From contig NZ_AWZR01000004.1 in assembly GCF_000472505.1 (NCBI RefSeq), positions 62,001 through 126,000 of the forward strand: a stretch of 64,000 nucleotides of DNA, in the 5' to 3' direction. The position numbers and the translations under genes are program-made. Numbering within the stretch: position 1 is the stretch's first letter; every line of letters starts with the position of its first letter. Of this stretch, positions 47,745 through 57,584 are shown piece by piece. The stretch is from Luteimonas sp. J29 (GTDB lineage Bacteria > Pseudomonadota > Gammaproteobacteria > Xanthomonadales > Xanthomonadaceae). Below the pieces are notes generated by a model. The model was not told the DNA's origin. It did no database searches and saw only the letters and a program-made list of their open reading frames with translations.

Positions 47745-49004
47745 ATGCCCGTCGACCTGCACCGCCGCATCGACGCCGTCTGGCGCGAAGAGTCGCCGCG
47801 GATCATCGCGGCGCTGATGCGCCTGGTGCGCAACCTCGACCTGGCCGAGGAGCTGGCGCAGGACACGCTCGTCACCGCGCTCGAGCGCTGGCCGGAAGGC
47901 GGCGTCCCTGACAACCCGGGCGCATGGCTCATGGCCGCCGCGAAGAACCGTGCGCTGGACCACCTCCGCCGCGATGCCATGCTCGCGCGCAAGCACGCGC
48001 AGATCGCGCAGGAGCTCGACGGCGTCCACGACGAGCTGCACGCCGCGCGCGAGGCCGCGCTCGACGACGACATCGGCGACGACCTGCTGCGGCTGATCTT
48101 CGTCGCCTGCCACCCGCTGCTCTCGCGCGACGCGCAGGTGGCGCTGACCCTGCGCCTGCTGTGCGGCCTGACCACGGACGAGATCGCGCGCGCGTTCCTG
48201 GTGCCCGAAGCCACGGTCGCGCAGCGCATCGTGCGCGCCAAGCGCACCCTGGGCGAGGCCGACGTGCCGTTCGAAGTGCCGCGCCGCGACGAGTTGCCCG
48301 ATCGACTGTCGGCGGTGCTGGGCGTGGTCTACCTGGTGTTCAACGAGGGCTACTCGGCGACCGCGGGCGAGGACTGGATGCGGCCGGCGCTGTGCGCCGA
48401 GGCGTTGCGCCTGGGCCGGCTGCTGGTGGAGCTGGCGCCGAAGGAGGCCGAGGCCTTCGGCCTGCTGGCGCTGATGGAGCTGCAGGCTTCGCGCACCGCC
48501 GCGCGCACCGGTCCCGACGGCGCGCCCGTGCTGTTGCCCGACCAGGACCGCTCGCGCTGGGACCACGCCGCGATCGAACGCGGGCTGGAGGCGCTGGCGC
48601 GCGCGCTGCGGCTGGCGCCCGCGCCCGGGCCCTATGCGCTGCAGGCCGCCATCGCCGCCTGCCATGCGCGCGCCGCCCGTGCCGAGGACACCGACTGGGC
48701 GCGGATCGTCGCCCTCTACGACGCGCTGCAGGCGGTGGCGCCGTCGCCGGTGGTGGCGCTCAACCGCGCGGTCGCGGTGTCCATGCACCGCGGACCGGCC
48801 GACGGCCTGGCGATCGTCGACGCGCTCGCCGGCGAACCGGCGCTGCGCGGCTACCACCTGCTGCCGGCGGTGCGCGGCGACCTGCTGCAGCGGCTCGGTC
48901 GCGGCGCCGAGGCACGCGCCGAGTTCGTGCGCGCGGCCGGGATGACCCGCAACGCGCGCGAGCGCGGACTGCTGCTCGCGCGCGCCGAAGCCGCCGCGGG
49001 CTGA
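47745..49004 (+). CDS. ECF42-type RNA polymerase sigma factor
   Basis: A 419-residue sigma factor. Region 2 (VREESPRIIAALMRLVRNLDLAEELAQDTLVTALERWP) and region 4 (LRLLCGLTTDEIARAFLVPEATVAQRIVRAKRTL) occupy the first ~170 residues. A long C-terminal helical extension (about 180-410, VVYLVFNEGYSAT...) is typical of the ECF42 group and probably replaces an anti-sigma factor. ECF42 genes usually sit beside YCII/DGPF-domain genes; none is here. The N-terminal MPVDLHRRIDAVWREE supports ATG 47745. Confidence 0.9.
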   Translation: MPVDLHRRIDAVWREESPRIIAALMRLVRNLDLAEELAQDTLVTALERWPEGGVPDNPGAWLMAAAKNRALDHLRRDAMLARKHAQIAQELDGVHDELHAAREAALDDDIGDDLLRLIFVACHPLLSRDAQVALTLRLLCGLTTDEIARAFLVPEATVAQRIVRAKRTLGEADVPFEVPRRDELPDRLSAVLGVVYLVFNEGYSATAGEDWMRPALCAEALRLGRLLVELAPKEAEAFGLLALMELQASRTAARTGPDGAPVLLPDQDRSRWDHAAIERGLEALARALRLAPAPGPYALQAAIAACHARAARAEDTDWARIVALYDALQAVAPSPVVALNRAVAVSMHRGPADGLAIVDALAGEPALRGYHLLPAVRGDLLQRLGRGAEARAEFVRAAGMTRNARERGLLLARAEAAAG

Positions 49005-49016
49005 GCCGGGCGGCGG

Positions 49017-49610
49017 CTACTCCGCGGCCACCGCCTCGGCCTGGATGCGCAGCACCACGGTCATGTCGAAGCCGTAGTCCTTGCCGGCGTCGATGCCGAA
49101 CGCGTCGCGCTGGAAGCGCGCGAGGGCGTCGGCCCCGCACAGCTCGCGTCCGTGCATCGGGTGCGGCATGCACTTGAAGCTGCGGATCTCCAGCACGAGC
49201 GGTTGCGTCACGCCGCGCAGGGTGAGCTCGCCCTCGGCGCGGGTGGGCCGGCCGTCGACGAAGTCCGTGAGCCGTCCGCTGTAGCGCGCCTCGGGGAAGC
49301 GCCCGGCGTCGAGCATGTCCGGGCCGCGGGCGTGCTCGTCCAGCGCGTCGAGGCCGAAGTCGACGCTGCCGGTCTCGACCACCACTTCCAGGCGGCCGCT
49401 CCCGGCCTCGCGGTCGAGCGTGACCGTGCCGCGGCTGCGGTTGAACCTGCCGCGCCACACCGACAGCCCGCCCAGGTGGTCGGCCTCGAAGCTGGGAAAG
49501 GTGTGGGCGGGGTCGAGTTCGTAGCGGACCTCCGCCGCGGCCGCCGGCGACGCGGCCGGCGGCAGCGCGGCGAGCAGCAGGGCAGCGAGCGGAGGGACAG
49601 CGATGCGCAT
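49017..49610 (-). CDS. YceI-family periplasmic lipid-binding protein
   Basis: A 197-residue protein with a signal peptide (residues 1 to about 26) and the YceI barrel: YELDPAHTFPSFEADHLGGLSVWRGRFNRSRGTV opens the domain, and GELTLRGVTQPLVLEI is the repeat-like central motif. Cys pairs in FKCMPHPMHGRELCG are common in this subgroup. It likely binds a polyisoprenoid or quinone-like lipid. It converges on the sigma-factor gene and is 26 bases downstream of a VOC-family gene on its own strand. Confidence 0.9.
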   Translation of the reverse strand: MRIAVPPLAALLLAALPPAASPAAAAEVRYELDPAHTFPSFEADHLGGLSVWRGRFNRSRGTVTLDREAGSGRLEVVVETGSVDFGLDALDEHARGPDMLDAGRFPEARYSGRLTDFVDGRPTRAEGELTLRGVTQPLVLEIRSFKCMPHPMHGRELCGADALARFQRDAFGIDAGKDYGFDMTVVLRIQAEAVAAE

Positions 49611-49636
49611 GGGATCCTCCTTCGTCGCGAGCGCGG

Positions 49637-50020
49637 CTACTGCATCGAGTGCAGGCCGATCAGGTTGCCCTCGGTGTCGAACACCAGCGCGATGAACCCG
49701 AACGGGCCGATCGACATGCGCGGCCGCATGATCCGCCCGCCCGCGGCGACCGCGCGCTCGGCGGCATCGCCGCAGTGTTCCGTGGCGAAGTACACCATCG
49801 TGCCGCCGGGGCCGGGCTCGACGCCGGGCATCCGGCACAGTGCGCCGTTGGCGCCGTAGCGGTCCTGCCCGCCCGGGAACTCCCACATCTCCAGGCCGTC
49901 GTCGCCGGGCGGCTTGAGCGGCTGCAGCGTCACCCCGAACACGGCTTCGTAGAAGGCGCGCGCGCGGTCCATGTCGCGCACGTAGAGCTCGAACCAGTTG
50001 ACGCTGTTGACCGCGGACAT
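49637..50020 (-). CDS. VOC-family (glyoxalase/bleomycin-resistance-like) protein
   Basis: A 127-residue vicinal-oxygen-chelate fold protein. WFELYVRDMDRARAFYEAVFGV opens the first beta-alpha-beta-beta-beta unit, and GGTMVYFATEHCGDAAERAVAAGG with FGFIALVFDTEGNLIGLHS forms the second. The function is unassigned because VOC proteins are diverse. The ATG at 50020 is the family start, with GGAG 7-10 bases upstream. It is in the same direction as and 26 bases upstream of the YceI gene. Confidence 0.85.
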   Translation of the reverse strand: MSAVNSVNWFELYVRDMDRARAFYEAVFGVTLQPLKPPGDDGLEMWEFPGGQDRYGANGALCRMPGVEPGPGGTMVYFATEHCGDAAERAVAAGGRIMRPRMSIGPFGFIALVFDTEGNLIGLHSMQ

Positions 50021-50211
50021 CGGGGCTCCTTCGCCGGACGGACCGGCCTGTCGGTGGATGGGCGTGGCGGTGGCCCCCCGTCGGGCCGCGGGGCCGGGGC
50101 CGGGCGTGCCACCTGCAGCCACGACGAAGCGGGGCGGCGTGGATCGACATCCGCACGCGGCCCGCGAAGGGGAGGCGGGCGCGGACCGCGCCCGGCCGGG
50201 GAAACGCTCCG

Positions 50212-51006
50212 TCAGTCGCCCGCCGGCAGCCACAGCACGAGCGCGGCGCCGAGCAGGATCCGGTACACGGCGAAGCCGGTGAAGCGGTGGCGCTTGATGT
50301 AGCCCAGCAGCCACTTCACCACCACGAAGCCGGTGGCGGTGGCCGCGGCGAAGGCCAGGCCCACGTCGCCCCAGGGCTCGCCGCCCAGGCCGCCGTTCTT
50401 CCACAGTTCCAGGAAGGCGTAGCCGCTGGCCGCGAACATGGTCGGGATGCCGACCAGGAACACGAACTCGGCGGCCGCCGAGCGCCGGCCCAGCCCGGCC
50501 AGCATCGCCATGAAGATCGCCGCGGCCGAGCGCGAGGTGCCGGGGAACACGCCCGCCACCACCTGCGCCAGGCCGACCAGCACCGCCACCGTCCAGGTGA
50601 CGTGGGTGGAATCGCCGCCGCGTTCGGCGATGCGTTCGGCCAGCAGCATCCAGATACCGCCGAGGATCAGCGCCCAGGCCACCGGGGTCACGGTCTCGGG
50701 CAGTTCCCAGCCCGCCAGCCGCACCGGCAGGCCGACGAGCGCGGTGACCAGGAACGCGGCCGCCAGCTTCATCGCGTAGTCGCGGTGGGCCGCGTCGCCC
50801 AATCCCGTCGCCAGGTCCCAGATGCGCTGCCGGAACACCAGCGTGATCGCGAGGATCGCGCCGGCCTGGATCACGATGTTGAAGAAGTCCGAGCGCGCGC
50901 CCAGCCAGTGCTGGGCGATCAGCAGGTGCCCCGTGCTGGACACCGGCAGGAATTCGGTCAGCCCTTCGAGGATGCCCAGCAGGAGGGCGGACAGTGGTTC
51001 GGACAT
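50212..51006 (-). CDS. uppP: Undecaprenyl-diphosphatase
   Basis: A 264-residue integral-membrane enzyme that recycles undecaprenyl diphosphate to the monophosphate carrier for cell-wall synthesis. [22 protein letters not shown] near the N-terminus and [18 protein letters not shown] near residue 155 are the two catalytic motifs. About eight hydrophobic segments are present. ATG 51006 ([11 protein letters not shown]) matches the family start. It is divergent from glnA, 298 bases away. Confidence 0.95.
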   Translation of the reverse strand: MSEPLSALLLGILEGLTEFLPVSSTGHLLIAQHWLGARSDFFNIVIQAGAILAITLVFRQRIWDLATGLGDAAHRDYAMKLAAAFLVTALVGLPVRLAGWELPETVTPVAWALILGGIWMLLAERIAERGGDSTHVTWTVAVLVGLAQVVAGVFPGTSRSAAAIFMAMLAGLGRRSAAAEFVFLVGIPTMFAASGYAFLELWKNGGLGGEPWGDVGLAFAAATATGFVVVKWLLGYIKRHRFTGFAVYRILLGAALVLWLPAGD

Positions 51007-51247
51007 GGACGTGGTTCGGCCGGGGGTGGGCAGGATAACGGAAGGCCCGCGCCGGGACCGGCCGCGCGGCCCGGGCGCATCGCCGCGGCCGGCGCGGCAG
51101 GCCCTCCCGCGCGGGGGCCGCGCGGGACTCGCGGACGCCTCCCCAACTTGGTGCATCCATCACGCAGACTTCACCTTTTTCGTGCGCTGCAGCACACCTG
51201 TTCCCGGCGGGTCCTTGCGAATCAATGGCTTGCAAGTGGATTCCGGT

Positions 51248-51263
51248 TGGCACGGCGCTTGCT
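51248..51263 (+). promoter_or_regulatory. Sigma-54 promoter of glnA
   Basis: TGGCACG (51248-51254), four bases, then TTGCT (51259-51263) match the sigma-54 -24/-12 consensus exactly, with the GG and GC dinucleotides 12 bases apart. It lies 41 bases before the glnA ATG. This indicates RpoN/NtrC-type nitrogen control. NtrC-binding sites upstream were sought but only partial half-sites were seen. Confidence 0.9.
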
Positions 51264-51304
51264 CCAATGGGAGCAGACCTTCGCCAACCAGAGGCCGCAC
51301 CACC

Positions 51305-52714
51305 ATGTCGCTTGAGAACGTCGAGAAGTTGATCAAGGACCACAAGGTCGAGTTCGTCGACCTGCGTTTCGTGGACATGCGCGGCGTGCAGCAGCACGTC
51401 ACGTTCCCCGCCAGCATCGTCGAGCCTTCGCTGTTCGAGGACGGCAAGATGTTCGACGGCTCGTCGATCAGCGGCTGGAAGGGCATCAACGAGTCGGACA
51501 TGATCCTGCTGCCCGATCCGTCCACGGCCTACCTGGATCCGTTCTACGCCGACCCCACCCTCAACCTGACCTGCGACATCCTCGAGCCGGCGACGATGCA
51601 GCCGTATGCGCGCGACCCGCGCGGCATCGCCAAGCGCGCCGAGGCCTACCTCAGGTCCAGCGGCATCGCCGACCAGGCGTTCTTCGGCCCGGAGCCCGAG
51701 TTCTTCATCTTCGACTCGGTGCGCTTCGCCAACGACATGGGCCACACCTTCTTCCACATCGAGTCCGAGGAAGCGGCCTGGAACAGCGGCAAGGAATACG
51801 ACGGCGGCAACAGCGGCTACCGCCCCGGCGTGAAGGGCGGCTACTTCCCGGTGTCGCCGGCCGACTCGCTGCACGACATCCGCGCCGAGATGGTCAAGAC
51901 CCTCAACCAGGTCGGCATCGAGGTCGAGGTCCACCACCACGAGGTCGCCACCGCCGGCCAGTGCGAGATCGGCACCAAGTTCAACTCGCTGGTCAGCAAG
52001 GCCGACGAGCTGCTGGCGATGAAGTACATCATCAAGAACGTCGCCTTCCGCAACGGCAAGACCGCGACCTTCATGCCCAAGCCGATCGTCGGCGACAACG
52101 GCAGCGGCATGCACGTGCACCAGTCGCTGGCCAAGGGCGGCCAGAACCTGTTCTCCGGCGACGGCTACGGCGGCCTGTCGCAGCTGGCGCTGTGGTACAT
52201 CGGCGGCATCTTCAAGCACGCCCGCGCGATCAACGCCTTCTCCAACTCGGGCACCAACAGCTACAAGCGCCTGGTGCCGGGCTTCGAGGCGCCGGTGATG
52301 CTGGCCTACTCGGCCCGCAACCGCTCTGCCTCGTGCCGCATCCCGTGGGTGTCGAACCCGAAGGCGCGCCGCATCGAGGTCCGCTTCCCGGATCCGCTGC
52401 AGTCGGGCTACCTGACCTTCACCGCGCTGCTGATGGCCGGCCTCGACGGCATCAAGAACCAGATCGACCCGGGCGGCCCGGCCGACAAGGACCTGTACGA
52501 CCTGCCGCCGGAAGAGGAGAAGCTGATCCCGCAGGTGTGCTCGAGCCTCGACCAGGCGCTCGAGGCGCTGGACAAGGACCGCGAGTTCCTCAAGGCCGGC
52601 GGCGTGATGAGCGACGACTTCATCGACGGCTACATCGACCTGAAGATGCAGGAGGTCACGCGCTTCCGCGCCGCGACCCACCCGCTCGAGTACCAGCTCT
52701 ACTACGGCGTCTGA
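51305..52714 (+). CDS. glnA: Type I glutamine synthetase
   Basis: Condenses glutamate and ammonia with ATP to make glutamine. The 469-residue length is normal for type I-beta. [18 protein letters not shown] is the first signature; the Mg and substrate residues lie in [25 protein letters not shown] and [10 protein letters not shown], and Tyr398 in DLYDLPPEE is the expected adenylylation site. A perfect sigma-54 promoter lies upstream. The porin, PII and amtB genes follow on the same strand. Confidence 0.98.
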   Translation: MSLENVEKLIKDHKVEFVDLRFVDMRGVQQHVTFPASIVEPSLFEDGKMFDGSSISGWKGINESDMILLPDPSTAYLDPFYADPTLNLTCDILEPATMQPYARDPRGIAKRAEAYLRSSGIADQAFFGPEPEFFIFDSVRFANDMGHTFFHIESEEAAWNSGKEYDGGNSGYRPGVKGGYFPVSPADSLHDIRAEMVKTLNQVGIEVEVHHHEVATAGQCEIGTKFNSLVSKADELLAMKYIIKNVAFRNGKTATFMPKPIVGDNGSGMHVHQSLAKGGQNLFSGDGYGGLSQLALWYIGGIFKHARAINAFSNSGTNSYKRLVPGFEAPVMLAYSARNRSASCRIPWVSNPKARRIEVRFPDPLQSGYLTFTALLMAGLDGIKNQIDPGGPADKDLYDLPPEEEKLIPQVCSSLDQALEALDKDREFLKAGGVMSDDFIDGYIDLKMQEVTRFRAATHPLEYQLYYGV

Positions 52715-53034
52715 CGCCGGCGGGCCCCTTCCCCCGCACGGGGAAGGGCACGGCCGGGGTGGCCGCCGACCGACCACCCCGGCGCCACTTCCAACCGATT
52801 CATGTCCGGTGGCGAACCGGACGTGCGGCCCTCCCCCACGCCGGGCCGCGGACTTTCCGACGCGAGGACAACGCAACGCCCAAGCCAGATCGACAACACG
52901 GACGGGAAAGATGACACCGGACGAGGCGCCGCAGAGCGCCCGCCGGCGCCCGCGCCGGGCATGGGGATGCCGGCGGGCGATGCTGGACCAAGCAAGACCG
53001 GGGAGGGGCTTTTTCATCCAACGAGGAGCCTGTC
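52715..53034. other. Intergenic region glnA to porin
   Basis: Contains two hairpins: 52726-52748 (9-bp stem, 5-base loop) and 52754-52782 (9-bp stem, 11-base loop), neither followed by a T-run. The remainder shows no gene, and no sigma-54 promoter for the porin was found. The hairpins may partly terminate glnA transcription. Confidence 0.5.
52726..52748 (+). terminator. Hairpin after glnA
   Basis: A perfect 9-bp stem, CCCTTCCCC (52726-52734) with GGGGAAGGG (52740-52748), starting 12 bases after the glnA stop. It lacks a T-run, so it is a weak terminator or a stabilising structure. A second 9-bp hairpin follows at 52754-52782. Confidence 0.4.
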
Positions 53035-54109
<1,075 letters not shown>

Positions 54110-54131
54110 CCAGACCTCGGAGGCTGAACCC

Positions 54132-55592
54132 ATGAAGACCAAGATGTTCTCCGGGCTGAAGACCCGTACCCGTGCGGCGGCGCTGGCGCTGCTGTTCGGC
54201 GTGGCCGCGGCGTTCGCGGCGTCCCCGGTGCTGGCGCAGGAAGCGGAGGCCGATGCGCCGGTCGCCGAAGCGGTCGCGGCGGTGGAAGACGCCGCCGCCG
54301 AGGCAGAGGCCGCGGTGGCCGAAGCGCCGGCCATGGAAGCGGCGGCGGAGGAAGCGGCGGACGGGACCGAAGCCGAAGGCCCCGCCTTCGACAGCGGCAA
54401 CGTGGCCTGGATGCTGACCTCGACCCTGCTGGTGCTGCTGATGGTGGTCCCGGGCCTGGCCCTGTTCTACGGCGGCATGGTGCGCTCGAAGAACGTGCTG
54501 TCGGTGCTGATGCAGGTGCTGGTGGTGTTCTCGGTGGTGATCCTGGTCTGGGTCTCCTACGGCTACAGCGCCGCGTTCACCGACGGCAACAACTTCTTCG
54601 GCTCGTTCACCGAGAAGGCGTTCCTCAAGGGCATCACCACCAGCAGCGAATCGGGCGGCCTGCCCGAGCTGCTGTTCGTCGTGTTCCAGTCCACCTTCGC
54701 CGGCATCACCACCGCGCTGATCGTCGGCTCGTTCGCCGAGCGCATCAAGTTCAAGTCGGTGCTGCTGTTCTCGGTGATCTGGGTGACCTTCGCCTACCTG
54801 CCGATGGTGCACATGGTGTGGAGCGGCGGCTTCCTGGCGCACAAGGGCGTGCTCGACTTCGCCGGCGGCACCGTGGTCCACATCAACGCAGGCATCGCGG
54901 GCCTGGTCGGCGCGTACTTCCTCGGCAAGCGGCTGGGCTTCGGCCGGGAAGCGCTCAAGCCGCACAACGTGCCGTTCACCTTCATCGGTGCCTCGCTGCT
55001 GTGGGTCGGCTGGTTCGGCTTCAACGCCGGTTCGGCCGTGGCCGCGGACGAGATCGCGTCGCTGGCGATGATCAACACGATGGTGGCCACCGCCGCCGGC
55101 GTGGTGGCATGGAGCCTGGTGGAGGCCCTGGCCAAGGGTCGCCCCTCGGCCCTGGGCGCGGCCTCCGGCGCGATCGCCGGCCTGGTCGGCATCACTCCGG
55201 CCGCGGGCACGGTGGGCCCGATGGGCGCGATCGTCATCGGCCTGGCCGCGGGCGCGATCTGCGTCTGGGGCGTGAACGGGCTCAAGCGCATGCTGCGGGT
55301 GGACGACACCGCCGACGTGTTCGGCGTGCACGCCATCGGCGGCATCGTCGGTGCCGTGCTCACCGGCGTGTTCAGCGCCGAGTCGCTGGGCGGCACCGGC
55401 ATCGAGGGCACGATCGGCGCCCAGGTCTGGGCCCAGACCTTCAGCGTGCTGTTCACCATCGTCTGGTGCGCCGTGGTCACCTCGATCGCGATCCTCGTCG
55501 CCAAGGCCGTGTTCGGCCTGCGCGTGACCGAGGAAGAGGAGCGCCAGGGCCTCGACATCGTCTCCCACGGCGAGTCGGCCTACGAGAGCTGA
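54132..55592 (+). CDS. amtB: Ammonium transporter AmtB
   Basis: A 486-residue ammonium channel. A signal peptide (about residues 1-30, ending VLAQ) is followed by an unusually long Ala/Glu-rich acidic segment (about 31-88). The 11-helix Amt core starts at DSGNVAWMLTSTLLVLLM; FYGGMVRSKNVLS, the ADFAGGTVVHINAG-type motif (LDFAGGTVVHINAG) and GVHAIGGIVGAVLTGVF are conserved, including the pore histidines. The core is complete. It is last in the nitrogen cluster and is followed by an intrinsic terminator. Confidence 0.95.
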   Translation: MKTKMFSGLKTRTRAAALALLFGVAAAFAASPVLAQEAEADAPVAEAVAAVEDAAAEAEAAVAEAPAMEAAAEEAADGTEAEGPAFDSGNVAWMLTSTLLVLLMVVPGLALFYGGMVRSKNVLSVLMQVLVVFSVVILVWVSYGYSAAFTDGNNFFGSFTEKAFLKGITTSSESGGLPELLFVVFQSTFAGITTALIVGSFAERIKFKSVLLFSVIWVTFAYLPMVHMVWSGGFLAHKGVLDFAGGTVVHINAGIAGLVGAYFLGKRLGFGREALKPHNVPFTFIGASLLWVGWFGFNAGSAVAADEIASLAMINTMVATAAGVVAWSLVEALAKGRPSALGAASGAIAGLVGITPAAGTVGPMGAIVIGLAAGAICVWGVNGLKRMLRVDDTADVFGVHAIGGIVGAVLTGVFSAESLGGTGIEGTIGAQVWAQTFSVLFTIVWCAVVTSIAILVAKAVFGLRVTEEEERQGLDIVSHGESAYES

Positions 55593-55624
55593 TCGCCAGG
55601 GCGATCCACCTCCCCCACGAGGTG

Positions 55625-55657
55625 CAGGCGGGCGGCGCAAGCCGCCCGCCTGTTTTT
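55625..55657 (+). terminator. Intrinsic terminator of the nitrogen cluster
   Basis: CAGGCGGGCGGC (55625-55636) pairs perfectly with GCCGCCCGCCTG (55641-55652) around a GCAA tetraloop and is followed by five T (55653-55657). It is the clearest plus-strand terminator of the window and closes porin-glnK-amtB. Confidence 0.9.
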
Positions 55658-55745
55658 CTCCGGGCGGCGGTCGGGGCCGCGCGCGACTCGAGCCTGCCGG
55701 GCGGCTGCTGGGCCGGCCGCCAGGCGCGCGTGTCCCCGCAGGGTC

Positions 55746-56318
55746 TTATTCCAGCGGGTAGAGGCCCGCACGCACCGCGCCGCAGCGCACGTAGTGCACG
55801 GCCGACGCGTCGTCCGCGCCGGCGCCGGGCTCCCATCGGCTCCAGGTCATGGCGTCGGACCGCAAATCGAGCCTGAAGACCTCCGGCGCGACGGCGTCTG
55901 CCGGGACGGAAGGGTCGGGCAAGACGTCGATGCCGACGTCCGCCTCCACCCGCCACGTGGCGTCCGCCACCTGCTCCACGCGCTTGACGAGATGGAACTC
56001 CCCTTCGCCGTATTCGGCGTACGCGTGGACCAGGCGCGGTGTCACCACGAGCGCGCCCACGAGGGCGATGGTGTCGGCGTCGACGTCGTCGTCCGGTCCC
56101 GGCGCCTGCAGGTAGTGCCCGCACTGCGCTTGCGCGTCGTCGGGGTACCAGACGCCCAGGGCCGGTTCCGGGATCCGGGCGGCGTCGGCCCGTGGCGCCG
56201 GCGGGGCCGCGTCGTCCGCTTGCGGCCGGGGCGCACCCTGCACGAGGCTGGGGCAGGCGAGCAGGCCGGCCAGAACCAGTACGGTCGGGCGTGCACGGCG
56301 CGACGGCGCGGGGGCCAT
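55746..56318 (-). CDS. Secreted protein of unknown function
   Basis: A 190-residue protein with a signal peptide (MAPAPSRRARPTVLVLAGLL, then cleavage near GAP). The mature part is acidic, with LGVWYPDDAQAQCGHYLQ, VDADTIALVGALVVTPRLVHAYAEYGEGEFHLVK and two cysteines that could form a disulfide. No family is recognised. ATG 56318 is chosen for the signal peptide; ATG 56369 is a possible alternative. It converges on amtB and is divergent from the amidase gene. Confidence 0.65.
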   Translation of the reverse strand: MAPAPSRRARPTVLVLAGLLACPSLVQGAPRPQADDAAPPAPRADAARIPEPALGVWYPDDAQAQCGHYLQAPGPDDDVDADTIALVGALVVTPRLVHAYAEYGEGEFHLVKRVEQVADATWRVEADVGIDVLPDPSVPADAVAPEVFRLDLRSDAMTWSRWEPGAGADDASAVHYVRCGAVRAGLYPLE

Positions 56319-56553
56319 GGTCGCAGCGGGTGGTGCGTCGTGGTCGCCCGGGCGGAAGGTCGGGGTCATGGGCTGCCGTCCATTGCAGGAAGGGGCGGCC
56401 CGCTGCCGTCTCGCACCTGGGGCCCACCCGTCAGGCGTTTCTACCACACCCGTCCGCCGTCGCAGGCGCATCCGGTGGACGACCGGCGACCCGCGCCGGG
56501 TGGACACAGGCCCGTTGCTTGCATCGCCGCCGCCGCGCGGCTGCAATGTCCGG

Positions 56554-57297
56554 ATGAAGCTGTCTCACCTGTCGATCCCCGCGCTCGCCTGCGTCCTGGC
56601 GCTCGCCGCCTGCCAGCACGGCGCGCCGCGCAATCCGATGGCGACCTGGGTGCCGTCGCCCAACCACGACCTGCGGCGTCCGCAGTTGGTCGTGATCCAC
56701 TACACCGAGCAGGAGTCCGTGGCCCGGAGCCTGGCCACGCTGCGCACGCGCAACGCGGGCGGCCGGGTCAGCGCGCATTACCTCATCGGCCGCGACGGCC
56801 GCATCTACCAGCTGGTCTCCGACCGGTACCGCGCCTGGCACGCGGGCGCGGGCAGCTGGGGCACGATCCACGAGCTGAACTCGGCCTCGATCGGGATCGA
56901 GCTCGACAACAATGGGCGCGAACCGTTCCCCGAGGCGCAGATCGAGGCCTTGCTGCGGCTGCTCGAGGACCTGGCGGCGCGCCACCGGCTGCCGAAGTCG
57001 GCGGTCATCGGCCACTCGGACCTCGCGCCGGGGCGCAAGATCGACCCCGGTCCGCTGTTCCCGTGGAAGCGGCTGTTCGACGCCGGGTTCGGCATCTGGC
57101 CCGATCCCGACGCGCCGCCGCCGCCGGACGGCTTCGATCCGATGCTGGCGCTGCGACTGATCGGCTATGCGATCGACGACCCGGAGGCGGCGATCCGCTC
57201 CTACCGCATGCGTTTTCGCGGCGACAACGGCCGGGCACTGGACGCGCAGGACCTGCGGATCCTGCATGCGCTGACCCGGCGCGGCGACGCGCCATGA
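56554..57297 (+). CDS. N-acetylmuramoyl-L-alanine amidase, AmiD-like lipoprotein
   Basis: A 247-residue zinc amidase (Amidase_2/AmpD fold). A signal with lipobox LAAC (Cys20) suggests an outer-membrane lipoprotein, as in AmiD. The zinc histidines are in VVIHYTE and in VIGHSDLAPGRKIDPGPLFPW, which also carries the catalytic lysine and zinc aspartate. RVSAHYLIGRDGRIYQLV and GIELDNNG are further motifs. It would cleave amide bonds in peptidoglycan or its fragments. CDS start at 56554 follows from the signal peptide. Confidence 0.92.
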   Translation: MKLSHLSIPALACVLALAACQHGAPRNPMATWVPSPNHDLRRPQLVVIHYTEQESVARSLATLRTRNAGGRVSAHYLIGRDGRIYQLVSDRYRAWHAGAGSWGTIHELNSASIGIELDNNGREPFPEAQIEALLRLLEDLAARHRLPKSAVIGHSDLAPGRKIDPGPLFPWKRLFDAGFGIWPDPDAPPPPDGFDPMLALRLIGYAIDDPEAAIRSYRMRFRGDNGRALDAQDLRILHALTRRGDAP

Positions 57298-57401
57298 GGC
57301 AGTCGGAGGCGGGGATGCGCCGACTGGCGCCCGCGCGTGCCGGGTGATGCCTGCCGGGTCCGGGCATCCGACGTTCCGCGTGCGGGAGGAGCTGGTGCGG
57401 T

Positions 57402-57464
57402 GGTCGCGGCTGAAGCCGCTCCTACAGTCGGCGGTTCCCTGTAGGAGCGGCTTCAGCCGCGACC
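57402..57464. repeat. Perfect REP doublet (26-bp inverted repeat)
   Basis: A 26-base arm (57402-57427) is repeated exactly in inverted form (57439-57464) around an 11-base loop. Read outward, each arm begins GTAGGAGCGGCTTCAG and ends GCGACC. This is the REP/BIME type common in Xanthomonas, Stenotrophomonas and Pseudomonas and moved by RAYT transposases. It lies between convergent amidase and SDR genes, a typical intergenic site. A partial copy is at 1382. Confidence 0.85.
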
Positions 57465-57584
57465 GGGGCTTCAGAAGGCGCGATGCCCGTCCGCGCCCTG
57501 CCGCACGGGCTTGCTCGACGTGCGGCCCACCGGGGCCGGTCATGCCATTCGCAGCAGCGGGGCTCCGGGCCCCGACGCCCCCAC

